Below, piece by piece: positions 53,490-64,000 of a stretch of 64,000 bases of DNA. Location: NCBI GenBank assembly GCA_026707545.1, contig JAPOWR010000001.1, positions 1,951,778-2,015,777 of the forward strand. Direction: 5' to 3'. The notes under the pieces were generated by a model that was not told the origin of the DNA, made no database searches, and was given only the letters and a program-made list of their open reading frames with translations. Numbering within the stretch: position 1 is the first letter of the stretch; each line of letters starts with the position of its first letter. This DNA is from Acidobacteriota bacterium. GTDB lineage: Bacteria > Acidobacteriota > Thermoanaerobaculia > Multivoradales > Multivoraceae. The position numbers were made by a program, and so were the translations under genes.

Positions 53490-54645
53490 CCAGCCGGTAC
53501 AGGAACTCCTGCCCTTCGTGAAAGTGGTCGATCCGGATCCGCTCGTCGCGGCCGTGGGCGCGGACGTCGTCCATGTCGCCGAAGATGCCCGAGACCCCGT
53601 AGACCGGGATGCCGGCGTTGCGCAGGTACAGGCCGTCCGTGGCGCCTGTGGTCATCACAGGCAGCACGGGAACGCCGGGCCACATCTCCTCGGTCACCCG
53701 CTCGATCGCGTCGAGAACGTCGCCGGTCATCGGTGACGGCGGGCTCGGCGTCGCCTCCCGCCTCCGTTCGACCTCGACGCCGAACGGCGAGGCGAGCCGG
53801 CGCAACGTCTCCTCGACCTCGTCCGGGTCGTGGCCAGGCAACAGCCGGCAGTTCACGTTCGCCTCCGCCAACTGCGGCAGCGCGTTCTCGCGCACCGGCA
53901 GCGAGGAGTGGCCGCCCGGGTTCCTGGCCCTGAACCAGAATGACAGGAAGACCTTCTCGCTTCCCTGCACGTTGTTCGAGACCTTGCGGCCGTCCCGCTC
54001 CATGCCGCCGCCACCCTCGTTCAGCGCGAGCGCCGCGTCGATCAGGTCCCTGTGGTCCGCGAGCAGGAACTCGACGCCGTTGCGGGTCCCGCTCTCCTCG
54101 TCGGCGGTGAGCGCGATGATGATGTCCCGCTCGGGGACGAAGCCCTCCCGGCGCAGGCGGATCAGGTTGACGGCGTGGATCGCGCACTCATCCTTGTCGT
54201 CGGCGGTGCCGCGACCGTAGAAGTAACCGTCCCGCTCCTGGAACTCGAACGGAGGGATGTCGGGGCTCCAGTCCTCGGCCAGCGCCTCCACGACATCGAG
54301 GTGGGCGAGCAGCAGGATCGGCTCGGCGTCCGGGTCGCTCCCCCGAAGCCGCGCCACGAGGTTGCCCTTGGTGGGGAACCCATCGGGAACCAGCACGTGG
54401 ACGTCCTCGGGCGGAAAGCCGGCCTCGAGCAGGGCGTCCGCCACGACCCGGGCGGCCCGCGTGTTGTCGCCCCGCTCTGTGTCCGTCGTGTCGATCTCGA
54501 TCAGTTGCTCCAGGAGGCTGCTCGCCAGTTCCATGTACTCGGCCGGCGGCAGGTTCCGCGGATTCGCCGTCTGGGCAACGGCCACGGAAGCAACCGCACC
54601 GAACCACAGGGCAGCGGCAGCGAGAATGGTCTCGAGGCGTTTCAT
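53464..54645 (-). CDS. Secreted M20 family zinc peptidase
   Basis: This 393-aa exported metallopeptidase has a signal peptide ending in VAVAQ. The metal ligands are LLAHLDVV (His, Asp), GRGTADDKDE (bridging Asp) and TADEESGTRNG (catalytic Glu pair), and a dimerisation domain is present (RARNPGGHSSLP). M20 enzymes cleave dipeptides, acylated amino acids or amidohydrolase substrates; the specificity is unknown. I chose ATG 54645 because AGGAGGAGGG precedes it; the open frame extends 17 codons further. It follows hutI by 13 bp on the same strand, so it may be co-transcribed with histidine degradation and supply amino acids to it. Confidence 0.92.
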   Translation of the reverse strand: MKRLETILAAAALWFGAVASVAVAQTANPRNLPPAEYMELASSLLEQLIEIDTTDTERGDNTRAARVVADALLEAGFPPEDVHVLVPDGFPTKGNLVARLRGSDPDAEPILLLAHLDVVEALAEDWSPDIPPFEFQERDGYFYGRGTADDKDECAIHAVNLIRLRREGFVPERDIIIALTADEESGTRNGVEFLLADHRDLIDAALALNEGGGGMERDGRKVSNNVQGSEKVFLSFWFRARNPGGHSSLPVRENALPQLAEANVNCRLLPGHDPDEVEETLRRLASPFGVEVERRREATPSPPSPMTGDVLDAIERVTEEMWPGVPVLPVMTTGATDGLYLRNAGIPVYGVSGIFGDMDDVRAHGRDERIRIDHFHEGQEFLYRLVKALSAAD

Positions 54646-54658
54646 CGACCCTCCTCCT

Positions 54659-55888
54659 TTAGGCACTCGTGGCGACCGGCGGCACGGCTCCGCCAACCAG
54701 CAGCTCGGCGAGCTGGCTCCGGCCCAGCCAGTAGCTCAGGTCGCGCGGATGGGCGATGTCCCAGATGGCGATGTCGGCACGCTTCCCCGCCTCCAGCGTG
54801 CCCCGATCCTCGAGTCCCAGCGCCCGCGCGGCGTGGCGGGTGACACCGGCCAGGCACTCCTCGGGCGTCAGACCGAACAGACGGCTGGCCAGAGCCATCG
54901 TTTCCGGCAGGGAGCACAGCGACGACGTGCCTGGATTGCAGTCCGTGGCGATCGCGATCGGCACCCCGTGCCGGCGCAACTCGCCGACCGGCGGGCGGCA
55001 CGTCTCGTCGAGCGTCAGGCAGGCGCCCGGTAGCAACACGGCGACTGTCCCGGCCTTCGCCAGCGCCTCCACGCCATGCGGCGGCGTGTACTCGAGATGG
55101 TCCGCCGACAGCGCTCCGAACCGGGCGGCCATCTCGGCGCCGCCGCCATCGCTCAACTGGTCCGCATGCAGTTTGACCGGCAGGCCGAGATCGACGGCGC
55201 GCTCGAAGACCCTGGCCACCTGGGCTGCATCGAACGCGATCCCCTCGCAGAAGGCGTCCACGGCATCGGCGAGGTTCCGTTCCACCGACGCCGGCATCAC
55301 GTCCGACAGGACCAGATCGATGTAGTCGTCCGCCCGGCCCCGAAACTCGGCCGGCACCGCGTGCGCGGCGAGAAGCGTGGTCCGGATCGTCAGGCCGGAG
55401 CGCCGGCCGAGGCGCCGCGCGACCTCCAGCATCCGGAGTTCCGTCTCGGTATCGAGGCCATAGCCGGACTTGATCTCGACCGTGCCGGCACCTTCGGCGG
55501 CGAGGGCTCTCAGTCGATCGAGCGCGGCGCCGTAGAGCTCGTCCCCGGTCGCCGCCCGGGTCGCGCGGACCGTCGACATGATGCCGCCGCCCGCATCGGC
55601 GATGTCCTCGTAACTCGCTCCGCCGAGGCGCGACTCGAACTCCGCCCCCCGGTCTCCTCCGAAGACCAGGTGGGTGTGGCAATCGATGAGCGCGGGAGTG
55701 ATCCATCGGCCGTCCAGGGAGCGTTGCTCGGCGGCCTCGCCGGGCGGCAGCCGGGGACGCGGACCGACCCAGGCGATCGTCCCCCCGGCGATCGCCAGAG
55801 CGCCGTCCTCGACCGCCCCGTACGCGACGACGCCGTGATGCATCGTCGCGATGCGCGCATCCGTCAGCAGCAGGTCCCAACGGTCCAT
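54659..55888 (-). CDS. hutI: Imidazolonepropionase
   Basis: This 409-aa amidohydrolase converts 4-imidazolone-5-propanoate to N-formimino-glutamate, the third step of histidine degradation. The metal site begins with DCHTHLVFGG (H71, H73), followed by IKSGYGLDTETELRML and KLHADQLSDGGGAEM, both diagnostic HutI blocks, and a late Asp in ATDCNPGTS. It diverges from hutF across a 65-bp gap that should hold both promoters. The M20 gene lies 13 bp downstream. Confidence 0.97.
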   Translation of the reverse strand: MDRWDLLLTDARIATMHHGVVAYGAVEDGALAIAGGTIAWVGPRPRLPPGEAAEQRSLDGRWITPALIDCHTHLVFGGDRGAEFESRLGGASYEDIADAGGGIMSTVRATRAATGDELYGAALDRLRALAAEGAGTVEIKSGYGLDTETELRMLEVARRLGRRSGLTIRTTLLAAHAVPAEFRGRADDYIDLVLSDVMPASVERNLADAVDAFCEGIAFDAAQVARVFERAVDLGLPVKLHADQLSDGGGAEMAARFGALSADHLEYTPPHGVEALAKAGTVAVLLPGACLTLDETCRPPVGELRRHGVPIAIATDCNPGTSSLCSLPETMALASRLFGLTPEECLAGVTRHAARALGLEDRGTLEAGKRADIAIWDIAHPRDLSYWLGRSQLAELLVGGAVPPVATSA

Positions 55889-55953
55889 CCGTCCGATCCT
55901 GCCCTGTTGTCCACGCGATTGCCAGACGACGCCGCCAGGCAGTAGCGTGGACC

Positions 55954-57315
55954 ATGGTGACGAGGATCAGGGCACGCCTCGCGCTCCTGGCGCGGGGATG
56001 GGCGGAAGACGTCCTGCTGGTCATCGACGGATGCACGATCGTCCGGGCGGAGCCAGGCGCCGCCCGCTGCCCCGCCGACCTGGACGCCGACATCGTCGTT
56101 CCCGGCCTCACCAATGCCCACAGCCACGCCTTCCAGCGCGCGCTGGCCGGCAGGACCGAGCACCGCTCGGGAGCCGGCCGCGACAGCTTCTGGACGTGGC
56201 GCCGGAACATGTACCGACTCGTCCAGCGGCTCGATGCCGGCCGGTTCGAGGCGATCGCGCGGCAGGCGTACGTGGAGATGCTGGAGAGCGGGTACACCTC
56301 GGTCGTCGAGTTCCACTACCTGCACCGTGAGCCGGCGGGAAACGGGAACGCGGAGACGATGTTCGAGGCGATCCAGCGCGCCGCTTCCTCCACCGGCATC
56401 CGGTTGACTTACGTCCCAGTGCTCTACCAGCGCGCGGGATTCGGCGACGACGCCGTCACGTCCGGTCAACGGCCCTTTGCCCTGACGACCGCGCGTTTTC
56501 TCGACCACCAGGAACGCGCCGCCGGGACCGCGTCCGGGACGATCCGGGTCGGCATCGGTGTCCACAGCCTGCGCGCGGTCGGCGAACGGTCGCTGCGCCG
56601 GGTCGCGGCGCGAGCCGGAGAAACCGGCGCGCCGATGCACATCCATGTCGCCGAGCAGCAACGGGAGGTCGACGAGTGCCTGGCGGCCCACGGGCAACGC
56701 CCGGTCCGCTGGCTCCTGGACCGTCTCGAGATCGGTGAGCCGTGGTGCCTGGTGCACGCCACCCACATGGACGAAGACGAGTGCCGCGATCTCGCCGCTT
56801 CCGGCGCCACCGTCTGCCTGTGTCCGACGACCGAGGCGAACCTGGGCGACGGTCTGTTTCCGCTGCCCGACTATCTGCGGCACGGCGGCCGCATCGCGAT
56901 CGGCTCCGACAGCCACGTCTCGATCAATCCCTTCGAGGAACTGCGCTGGCTCGAGTACGGGCAGCGGCTTCGCTCGCGGTCGCGGAACGTGGCGTCCATG
57001 CAGGACCCGCATGTCGGGCGTGAGCTGTTCGAGCGCGCCCTTGCCGGCGGCGCCAGGGCAGCCGGCCACGGGATTGCCGGCCTCGAGGAGGGAGCGCCGG
57101 CCGATCTGGTCGTCCTCGACGCTGGGGATCCGATGCTCGCCGGCCACGAACCGGCCACCCTGCTCGACGCGCTGGTATTCTCGGGCTACCGCCTCCCCAT
57201 CGAACGGGTGATGGTCGATGGCAAGTGGCGGGTAGCAGGCGGCGAGCACGCCGATCGCAGCGAAGCGGCAAGAGACTTCGCAAGAGCACTGGCAAACCTG
57301 GAAGCAGGCCCGTAA
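55954..57315 (+). CDS. hutF: Formimidoylglutamate deiminase
   Basis: This 453-aa amidohydrolase releases ammonia from formiminoglutamate to give N-formylglutamate, the deiminase branch of the Hut pathway. Metal ligands are [11 protein letters not shown] (H56, H58), [15 protein letters not shown] and HATHMDEDE, with the late Asp in [16 protein letters not shown], a HutF hallmark. ATG 55954 has no Shine-Dalgarno sequence; an in-frame GTG three bases later lies 8 nt after a TAGCGT hexamer and is an alternative start. The presence of hutF implies a separate N-formylglutamate deformylase, not seen here. It leads the hutF-hutU-hutH operon. Confidence 0.95.
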   Translation: MVTRIRARLALLARGWAEDVLLVIDGCTIVRAEPGAARCPADLDADIVVPGLTNAHSHAFQRALAGRTEHRSGAGRDSFWTWRRNMYRLVQRLDAGRFEAIARQAYVEMLESGYTSVVEFHYLHREPAGNGNAETMFEAIQRAASSTGIRLTYVPVLYQRAGFGDDAVTSGQRPFALTTARFLDHQERAAGTASGTIRVGIGVHSLRAVGERSLRRVAARAGETGAPMHIHVAEQQREVDECLAAHGQRPVRWLLDRLEIGEPWCLVHATHMDEDECRDLAASGATVCLCPTTEANLGDGLFPLPDYLRHGGRIAIGSDSHVSINPFEELRWLEYGQRLRSRSRNVASMQDPHVGRELFERALAGGARAAGHGIAGLEEGAPADLVVLDAGDPMLAGHEPATLLDALVFSGYRLPIERVMVDGKWRVAGGEHADRSEAARDFARALANLEAGP

Positions 57316-57329
57316 CCGCGGAGCCCGAT

Positions 57330-59002
<1,673 letters not shown>

Positions 59003-59006
<4 letters not shown>

Positions 59007-60523
59007 AGCTCCGGCTCAACGGTTCTCCGCTGACGCTCGACGAACTGCGGGAAGCCTGGCGCCTTCCGCTCAGCGTCGAGCTCGGCGAGGACGCCAGGAG
59101 CCGAATCGAAGCGGCCGCTGCAGCCGTCGACCGCGTGATCGCCGAAGGCGCCGCGGTCTACGGCGTCAACACCGGCTTCGGGCAGCTCGCCCAGGTGCGG
59201 ATCGAGGAGGACGAACTCGCCCATCTCCAGGAGAACCTGGTGCGCTCCCACGCCGCCGGCGTCGGCGACGACCTGAGCGACGAGATCGTGCGGCTGGTCA
59301 TCCTGCTGAAGGTGATGGCGCTTGCCCGCGGCCATTCCGGCGTGCGACTGGAGCTGGTCGACGCACTGAGAGCGCTCCTGGAGCACGAGATCTACCCGTG
59401 CATTCCGTCGCAGGGCTCCGTCGGCGCCTCGGGAGACCTCGCGCCGCTCGCCCATCTGTCGCGGGTGCTGCTCGGGGAGGGCGAGGCCCACGTCCGCGGC
59501 AGGCTGGTCCCCGCGCCTGAAGCCCTGACCGAGGCGGGTATCGAACCGATCCGGCTGGGCCCGAAGGAGGGTCTTGCGCTGCTGAACGGCACCCAGGTGT
59601 CGACGGCGCTGGCACTGGCCGCGGTCTTCCGAACGGAGAACGTCCTGGCCGCCGCCCTGGTGGCCGGTGCGATGGCCACCGACGCGACGAAGGGCAGCGA
59701 CGGCCCGTTCGACCGGCGAATCCAGGACCTCCGGGGGCATTCCGGTCAGGCCGACGTCGCCACCGCGCTGCGGGAGCTGATGAAGGGAAGCGAGATCAGG
59801 GCCTCGCACCTTCAGTGCAACCGGGTGCAGGACCCCTACTCGATCCGCTGCCAGCCCCCGGTCGCCGGCGCCTGTCTGGAAGCGCTCCGCCACGTCTCCG
59901 GCCTTCTCGAGACGGAAGCGAACGCCGTCACCGACAATCCGCTCGTCTTCGCGAGCACCGGAGAGATCCTCTCCGGCGGCAACTTCCACGCGGAGCCGGT
60001 CGCGATCGCCGCCGACTACCTGGCGCTCGCGGTCGCCGAGATCGGCTCGCTGTCCGAACGCCGCACGGCGCTCCTCATCGACGCCAATCTCAGCCAGTTG
60101 CCCGCCTTCCTGGTCCGCAACAGCGGCCTGAACAGCGGCTTCATGATGGCCGGCACCACCGCCGCGGCCCTCGTTTCCGAGAACAAGTGCCTCGCCCATC
60201 CCGCGACGGTGGACACGATCCCGACCTCCGCCAACCAGGAGGACCACGTCAGCATGGCGACCCACGGGGCACGACGGCTGCACGACATGCTGGACAACGT
60301 GCAGAACATCGTCGCGATCGAACTGCTCGCGGCGGCTCAGGGAATCGAGTTCCGCCGCCCGGACCGGAGTTCCACCGCGATCGAGGAGGCGATCTCGACG
60401 GTGCGCGCGATCTCGCCGCCGTACACCGAGGACCGGCCGCTCGCCAACGACATCGCAGGTGTTGCCGCGCTGATCGGGCGAGGCGCCTTCCGCGGCTACG
60501 TGGCGTCCTTGCTTGCGCGCTAA
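59003..60523 (+). CDS. hutH: Histidine ammonia-lyase
   Basis: This 506-aa enzyme deaminates histidine to urocanate, the first step of the pathway. The ASG triad (142-144, in [14 protein letters not shown]) that forms the MIO electrophile is present, as are the active-site tyrosine in YGVNTGFG and the substrate-binding [16 protein letters not shown] and GGNFHAEP segments. I chose ATG 59003, which overlaps the hutU stop (ATGA); the frame also stays open far upstream inside hutU. It is the last gene of the hutFUH set, with 39 bp before the next gene. Confidence 0.98.
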
Positions 60524-60562
60524 CCTAGAGTCGCCAACCCGCACTGCAACAAGGAGATCGTC

Positions 60563-62425
60563 ATGCGTCTTGCCCGCGCTGCGCTCGTTTCCGCGGCTCT
60601 CTTCTCGCTCGTCCTGCTCGGCTGCGCTGCCGGCGACCAGGAAGCCGGCGCCGGTACGGCCGGTGACGGCGAGGGTCCGGCGCCGAATCCACTGAAGGAC
60701 GCCTACTTCGGCGACCTTCACGTCCATACGAAGTACTCCTTCGACGCCTACCTGTTCACGACGCGCACGAACCCCGACGACGCCTACCGCTTCGCCAAGG
60801 GCGAGGCGATCGACCACCCCAGCGGCCACCAAATCCAGCTCCAGAGCGGCGCCCTCGACTTCCAGGCGGTGACCGATCACGGCCTGTACCTGGGCGTCCT
60901 GCCGGAGATGGACAACCCGGAGAGTCCCCTCTACGCGACCGTGCTCGGGACCGATCTCCGCGAAGGCGGCGGCTTCGCCCGAGCGATCCAGGGGCTGCGC
61001 AGCGGCGAGTTCGCGGAACTGCCCGAAGACGACGTGGATCAGGCCGCCCGCACCGCCTGGCAGGCGATCATCGATGCCGCCGAGGCCCACAACGACCCCG
61101 GAACCTTCACGACCTTCGTCGGCTACGAGTACACGACGTCGTCCGACGACCGGGGCAATCTGCACCGCAACGTGATCTTCCGTGGCAGCAACGTGCCGCC
61201 GAAACCGTTCGCGTCGACCGATTCGCGCAATCCGGAGGACCTGTGGCGCTGGCTCGACGAACGCCGGGACGAGGGCATCGAGGGACTCGCCATCCCGCAC
61301 AACTCGAACGGCAGCAACGGTCACATGTTCAAGCTGGAGACGGTGGGCGGCGAGCCGCTCGACGCCGCCTACGCCGACCTGCGCATGCGCAACGAGCCCC
61401 TGGTCGAGATGACCCAGGTCAAGGGCACGTCGGAGACGCACCCGCTCCTGTCGCCCAACGACGAGTGGGCCGACTTCGAGATCTTCCCGTATCGCATCGC
61501 CACGACCCTCTACAGCGAGCCGAAGGGCAGCTACGTCCGCGAGGCATACGTGAACGGTCTCGTGCTGCAGGAGACGCAGGGCTTCAATCCCTTCCGGTTC
61601 GGCATCGTCGCCGCCACCGACACCCATAACTCCGGCGGCACGCCCGAGGAGGACAACTTCCACGGCAAGGTCGGCGTCGGCGACGGAACCGGCCAGGGCC
61701 GCGGCTCGGTGCCGCTCGACGAACCGACCGAAGACGGCGAGCGCTACGCCCAGAACAGCTTCAAGTACTGGGGCGGCTCGGGTCTGGCCGCGGTCTGGGC
61801 CGAGGAGAACACCCGCGACTCGATCTACGATGCATTCCGGCGCAAGGAAACCTTCGCCACCAGCGGCCCGCGGATGCGGATCCGCTTCTTCGGCGGCTAT
61901 CACTACACGGACGACCTGACCTCCGACCCGGAGATGATCGCCACCGCCTACGAGGGCGGCGTGCCGATGGGAGGCGACCTGGTGGCGGACGAGGGCAGAA
62001 GCCCGCGCTTCCTGGTCTGGGCCGCCCGCGACGCGGACAGCGCCCCGCTCCAGCGCCTGCAGATGGTCAAGGGCTGGGTCGAGGACGGCGAACCGCGCGA
62101 ATCGGTCGTCGACATCGCCTGTGCCGATGGCGGCATTCCGTCGGGCGATCCACTCCGATGCCCCGACAACGGCGCCAGCGTCGATCTCTCGGACTGCAGC
62201 TACTCCGAGGATCTCGGCTCCGCCGAACTGTCAGCTTTGTGGACCGACCCGGACTTCGACGCGGCGAAGCACGCCGTCTACTACGTGCGCGTGCTCGAGA
62301 ATCCGACCTGCCGCTGGTCGACCTGGGACGCGCTCCGCGCAGGCGTGGAGCCCAATCCCGACATGCCCTCGACGATCCAGGAACGCGCCTGGTCGTCGCC
62401 GATCTGGTACGTGCCGGGAGGGTAG
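60563..62425 (+). CDS. DUF3604 lipoprotein (PHP-like putative phosphoesterase)
   Basis: This 620-aa exported lipoprotein has lipobox LVLLGC (C21). The DUF3604 family has a PHP-type metal-binding fold: GDLHVHTKYSFDA near residues 50-62, VTDHG, FVGYEYTTSS, IPHNSNGS, VAATDTHNSGG and ETFATSGPRMRIRF. These proteins are often encoded with sulfatases or polysaccharide-use genes, but no activity is firmly established. AAGGAG lies 6-7 nt before ATG 60563. A TAGAGT at 60526-60531 in the preceding gap could serve as a -10 element. No neighbour explains its substrate. Confidence 0.9.
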   Translation: MRLARAALVSAALFSLVLLGCAAGDQEAGAGTAGDGEGPAPNPLKDAYFGDLHVHTKYSFDAYLFTTRTNPDDAYRFAKGEAIDHPSGHQIQLQSGALDFQAVTDHGLYLGVLPEMDNPESPLYATVLGTDLREGGGFARAIQGLRSGEFAELPEDDVDQAARTAWQAIIDAAEAHNDPGTFTTFVGYEYTTSSDDRGNLHRNVIFRGSNVPPKPFASTDSRNPEDLWRWLDERRDEGIEGLAIPHNSNGSNGHMFKLETVGGEPLDAAYADLRMRNEPLVEMTQVKGTSETHPLLSPNDEWADFEIFPYRIATTLYSEPKGSYVREAYVNGLVLQETQGFNPFRFGIVAATDTHNSGGTPEEDNFHGKVGVGDGTGQGRGSVPLDEPTEDGERYAQNSFKYWGGSGLAAVWAEENTRDSIYDAFRRKETFATSGPRMRIRFFGGYHYTDDLTSDPEMIATAYEGGVPMGGDLVADEGRSPRFLVWAARDADSAPLQRLQMVKGWVEDGEPRESVVDIACADGGIPSGDPLRCPDNGASVDLSDCSYSEDLGSAELSALWTDPDFDAAKHAVYYVRVLENPTCRWSTWDALRAGVEPNPDMPSTIQERAWSSPIWYVPGG

Positions 62426-62436
62426 GGAGGCCGTTC

Positions 62437-62442
62437 TACAAT
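62437..62442 (+). promoter_or_regulatory. -10 hexamer upstream of the second secreted-family gene
   Basis: TACAAT lies 39 nt before ATG 62482. The resulting leader of about 30 nt contains GGGAGG, so this would be a leadered promoter. No clear -35 element is seen. Confidence 0.4.
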
Positions 62443-62481
62443 GGCCCGGGTACAGAACGAAGTCGGCTGGGAGGGGCTCGC

Positions 62482-63543
62482 ATGAGCATCAAGGGAAGAA
62501 TCCGCATTGCCTTCATCCTCACTCTCGCCGTCGGCGCCAGCGGAGCCGCGGCAGGGGACGACATCCCCAGGACCCCGGGCGGCAAGCCGGACTTCTCCGG
62601 CAACTACGACATCAGCACGCTGACGCCGGTGCAGCGGAGCCCCGAACTGGGGGATCGCCTCACCCTGACCCCGGAGGAAGCGCAGGCCATCCGGGATCGT
62701 GAGGCCCAGAACATCGACGCGAGATCGCGCGCCAGCGATCCGAACCGCGACGCTCCGCCGCTCGGCGGCAGCGTCGGCGGCTACAACTACTTCTTCATGG
62801 ACCGTGGCACCAGCGCGGTCACCGTCGACGGCAAGCACCGGACCTCCCTGCTCACCGACCCGTCCAACGGCCGTTTTCCGCCGCTCACCGAGCGCGGCAA
62901 GGCGCGCCGGGAAGGGATCTACGGATTCTCGAAGCGGAACACCGGCCCCGCCTGGTGGCGCGACCGCGAGGTCGGTCCCTACGACCACCCCGAGTCCCTG
63001 TCGATCGCGGACCGCTGCGTCTTCTCCCTGGAAGCGACGATCCCGATCTACCCGAAGAACTACAACAACATCAAGACGATCGTGCAGACGGACACCCACC
63101 TGATGATCCTGATCGAGTGGATGCACTACGCGCGCGTCATCCCCCTCAGCCCGTCCAGGGAGGAAGCCCGGCATCTACCCTCCCGGATCCGCTCCCGGGC
63201 CGGCGATTCGGTGGCCTGGTGGGAGGGTGACACACTGGTCGTCGACACGACGAACTTCCTGGAAGAGAAGTGGGGGGCGACCACGCTCTTCGGCGAGCCT
63301 TCCCCGCCCGCCGACCAGCATGTGGTCGAGCGCTTCTCGTTCCAGGACGAGAACACCCTGCTCTACCAGTTCAGGCTCGAGAGCGGCGACTGGGAGACGC
63401 CCTACGGCGGCGAGTACACCTGGCCGGCCACCGACGCCAAGCTGTACGAGTTCGCCTGCCACGAGGGAAACTACGCGACCGGGAATACCCTTCGCGGAGC
63501 CCGCCTTGAAGAGAGGGAAGTCGCAGCGCAAACGGGCGGGTAA
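62482..63543 (+). CDS. Secreted protein, second member of the Acidobacteriota-enriched unknown family
   Basis: This 353-aa protein has a signal peptide (ILTLAVGASGAAAGD). It shares block order with the protein at 15384: GNYDISTLTPVQRSPEL against GLWDFATATPLQRP, KHRTSLLTDPSNGRFPPLTE, DRCVFSLEATIPIYPKNYNN, GDSVAWWEGDTLVVDTTNF and YEFACHEGNYATGN. Its N-terminal half is longer and carries YNYFFMDRGTS. I chose ATG 62482 because GGGAGG precedes it at about 9 nt; the open frame extends 108 codons upstream without a signal peptide. Function unknown. Confidence 0.83.
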   Translation: MSIKGRIRIAFILTLAVGASGAAAGDDIPRTPGGKPDFSGNYDISTLTPVQRSPELGDRLTLTPEEAQAIRDREAQNIDARSRASDPNRDAPPLGGSVGGYNYFFMDRGTSAVTVDGKHRTSLLTDPSNGRFPPLTERGKARREGIYGFSKRNTGPAWWRDREVGPYDHPESLSIADRCVFSLEATIPIYPKNYNNIKTIVQTDTHLMILIEWMHYARVIPLSPSREEARHLPSRIRSRAGDSVAWWEGDTLVVDTTNFLEEKWGATTLFGEPSPPADQHVVERFSFQDENTLLYQFRLESGDWETPYGGEYTWPATDAKLYEFACHEGNYATGNTLRGARLEEREVAAQTGG

Positions 63544-63591
63544 CCAGCTCCGTACAAACAACCGGACCCACCGACGAGGGGAGGCGTGTGT

Positions 63592-64000
63592 ATGTCCGAA
63601 GTTCAGTGGAATCGTGAAGGCGGCCGTGGCAGGAGCAGACGGCTCCTGCGTCGCCTGCTGATCAGTCTCTGCGGCATCGCTCTCGCGGCGGCGCCGGCGG
63701 CCGGCCAATCGAGTGTCCTGGACGCGATGAAGGCGGAGCTCGACCGCTCGATGGAGCTGCTCGGCGAGGAGGAGACGCCGCCGTACTTTCTGAGCTACGA
63801 GATCTCGGAAAGCCGGAGCGCGTCCGCCTCGGCCTCGTTCGGAGCTCTCACCGGCACGGACGAGAGCCTTGAACGCCTGCTGGACATCGACCTCCGGGTC
63901 GGCGACTACTCCCTGGACAACACGCGCCCCATCCGCGACAGCTTCAGTCCGTTCTCCTTCCTTCCCATGGGCCGCACCCAGATGCCCGTCGACGACGATC
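63592..64000 (+). CDS. Secreted TldD/PmbA-like protein (3' end outside window)
   Basis: Only the first 136 codons are present. A signal peptide (LLISLCGIALAAAPAAGQ) is followed by VLDAMKAELDRSMELLGEEE, PYFLSYEISES, ASFGALTGTDES and RVGDYSLDNTRP, matching the N-terminus of exported TldD/PmbA-related proteins that I recall from Acidobacteriota and Bacteroidota. The metalloprotease core and its HExxxH motif would lie beyond base 64000, so activity cannot be judged. GAGGGGAGG precedes ATG 63592 at a spacing of about 7. It starts 49 bp after the secreted unknown gene. Confidence 0.75.
   Translation, partial: MSEVQWNREGGRGRSRRLLRRLLISLCGIALAAAPAAGQSSVLDAMKAELDRSMELLGEEETPPYFLSYEISESRSASASASFGALTGTDESLERLLDIDLRVGDYSLDNTRPIRDSFSPFSFLPMGRTQMPVDDD

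Overview
This window is GC-rich, densely packed bacterial chromosome with no rRNA, tRNA, CRISPR array, transposase or phage gene that I could see. A TonB-dependent receptor, lipoproteins and many secreted hydrolases indicate a diderm heterotroph. The mix of families (two copies of a secreted family common in Acidobacteriota, the DUF3604 lipoprotein, the TldD-like secreted protein and the C-terminal domain of the first gene) suggests an uncultured Acidobacteriota lineage, perhaps Thermoanaerobaculia-like. The taxonomy is inference from recalled family distributions, not a computed placement.

Layout. 1-9.4 kb (minus strand): a secreted HExxH protein cut by the window edge, DNA topoisomerase VI subunits A and B (archaeal-type, patchy in bacteria), a TonB-dependent receptor and a two-unit LolA-like periplasmic protein. 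9.7-16.3 kb: a DUF898 membrane protein coupled to an M48 peptidase, a PhyH dioxygenase, an M28 peptidase, an M50-like membrane protein, a GST and a secreted protein of unknown function. 16.4-24.4 kb (minus): an oligopeptide-type substrate-binding lipoprotein, an S4 protein and the pyruvate dehydrogenase operon (aceE, E2, lipoyl-Lpd). 24.57-26.6 kb: a TPP riboswitch and thiC. 26.6-36 kb: a small-molecule kinase, a NatAB-like ABC exporter with one permease fused to a CPBP protease, a rhomboid lacking its catalytic residues, an HD protein coupled to a secreted sulfatase, and ispG.

36.1-53.5 kb holds the most unusual locus: six very large membrane proteins in a row, arranged as two three-gene sets (sulfatase-like, sulfatase-like, GT-C glycosyltransferase-like). 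All six end in the same two-repeat periplasmic module, although their catalytic cores are unrelated. Each set begins with its own leaderless-looking promoter. I read this as an envelope-polysaccharide building or decorating system; its chemistry is unknown.

53.5-64 kb: an M20 peptidase and a histidine-degradation cluster (hutI diverging from hutF-hutU-hutH, the formiminoglutamate deiminase route), then a DUF3604 lipoprotein, a second member of the secreted unknown family and the start of a secreted TldD/PmbA-like protein. A recurring regulatory pattern is a TANNNT -10 hexamer 8-9 nt before a start codon without a Shine-Dalgarno sequence (seven cases), which points to frequent leaderless transcription.
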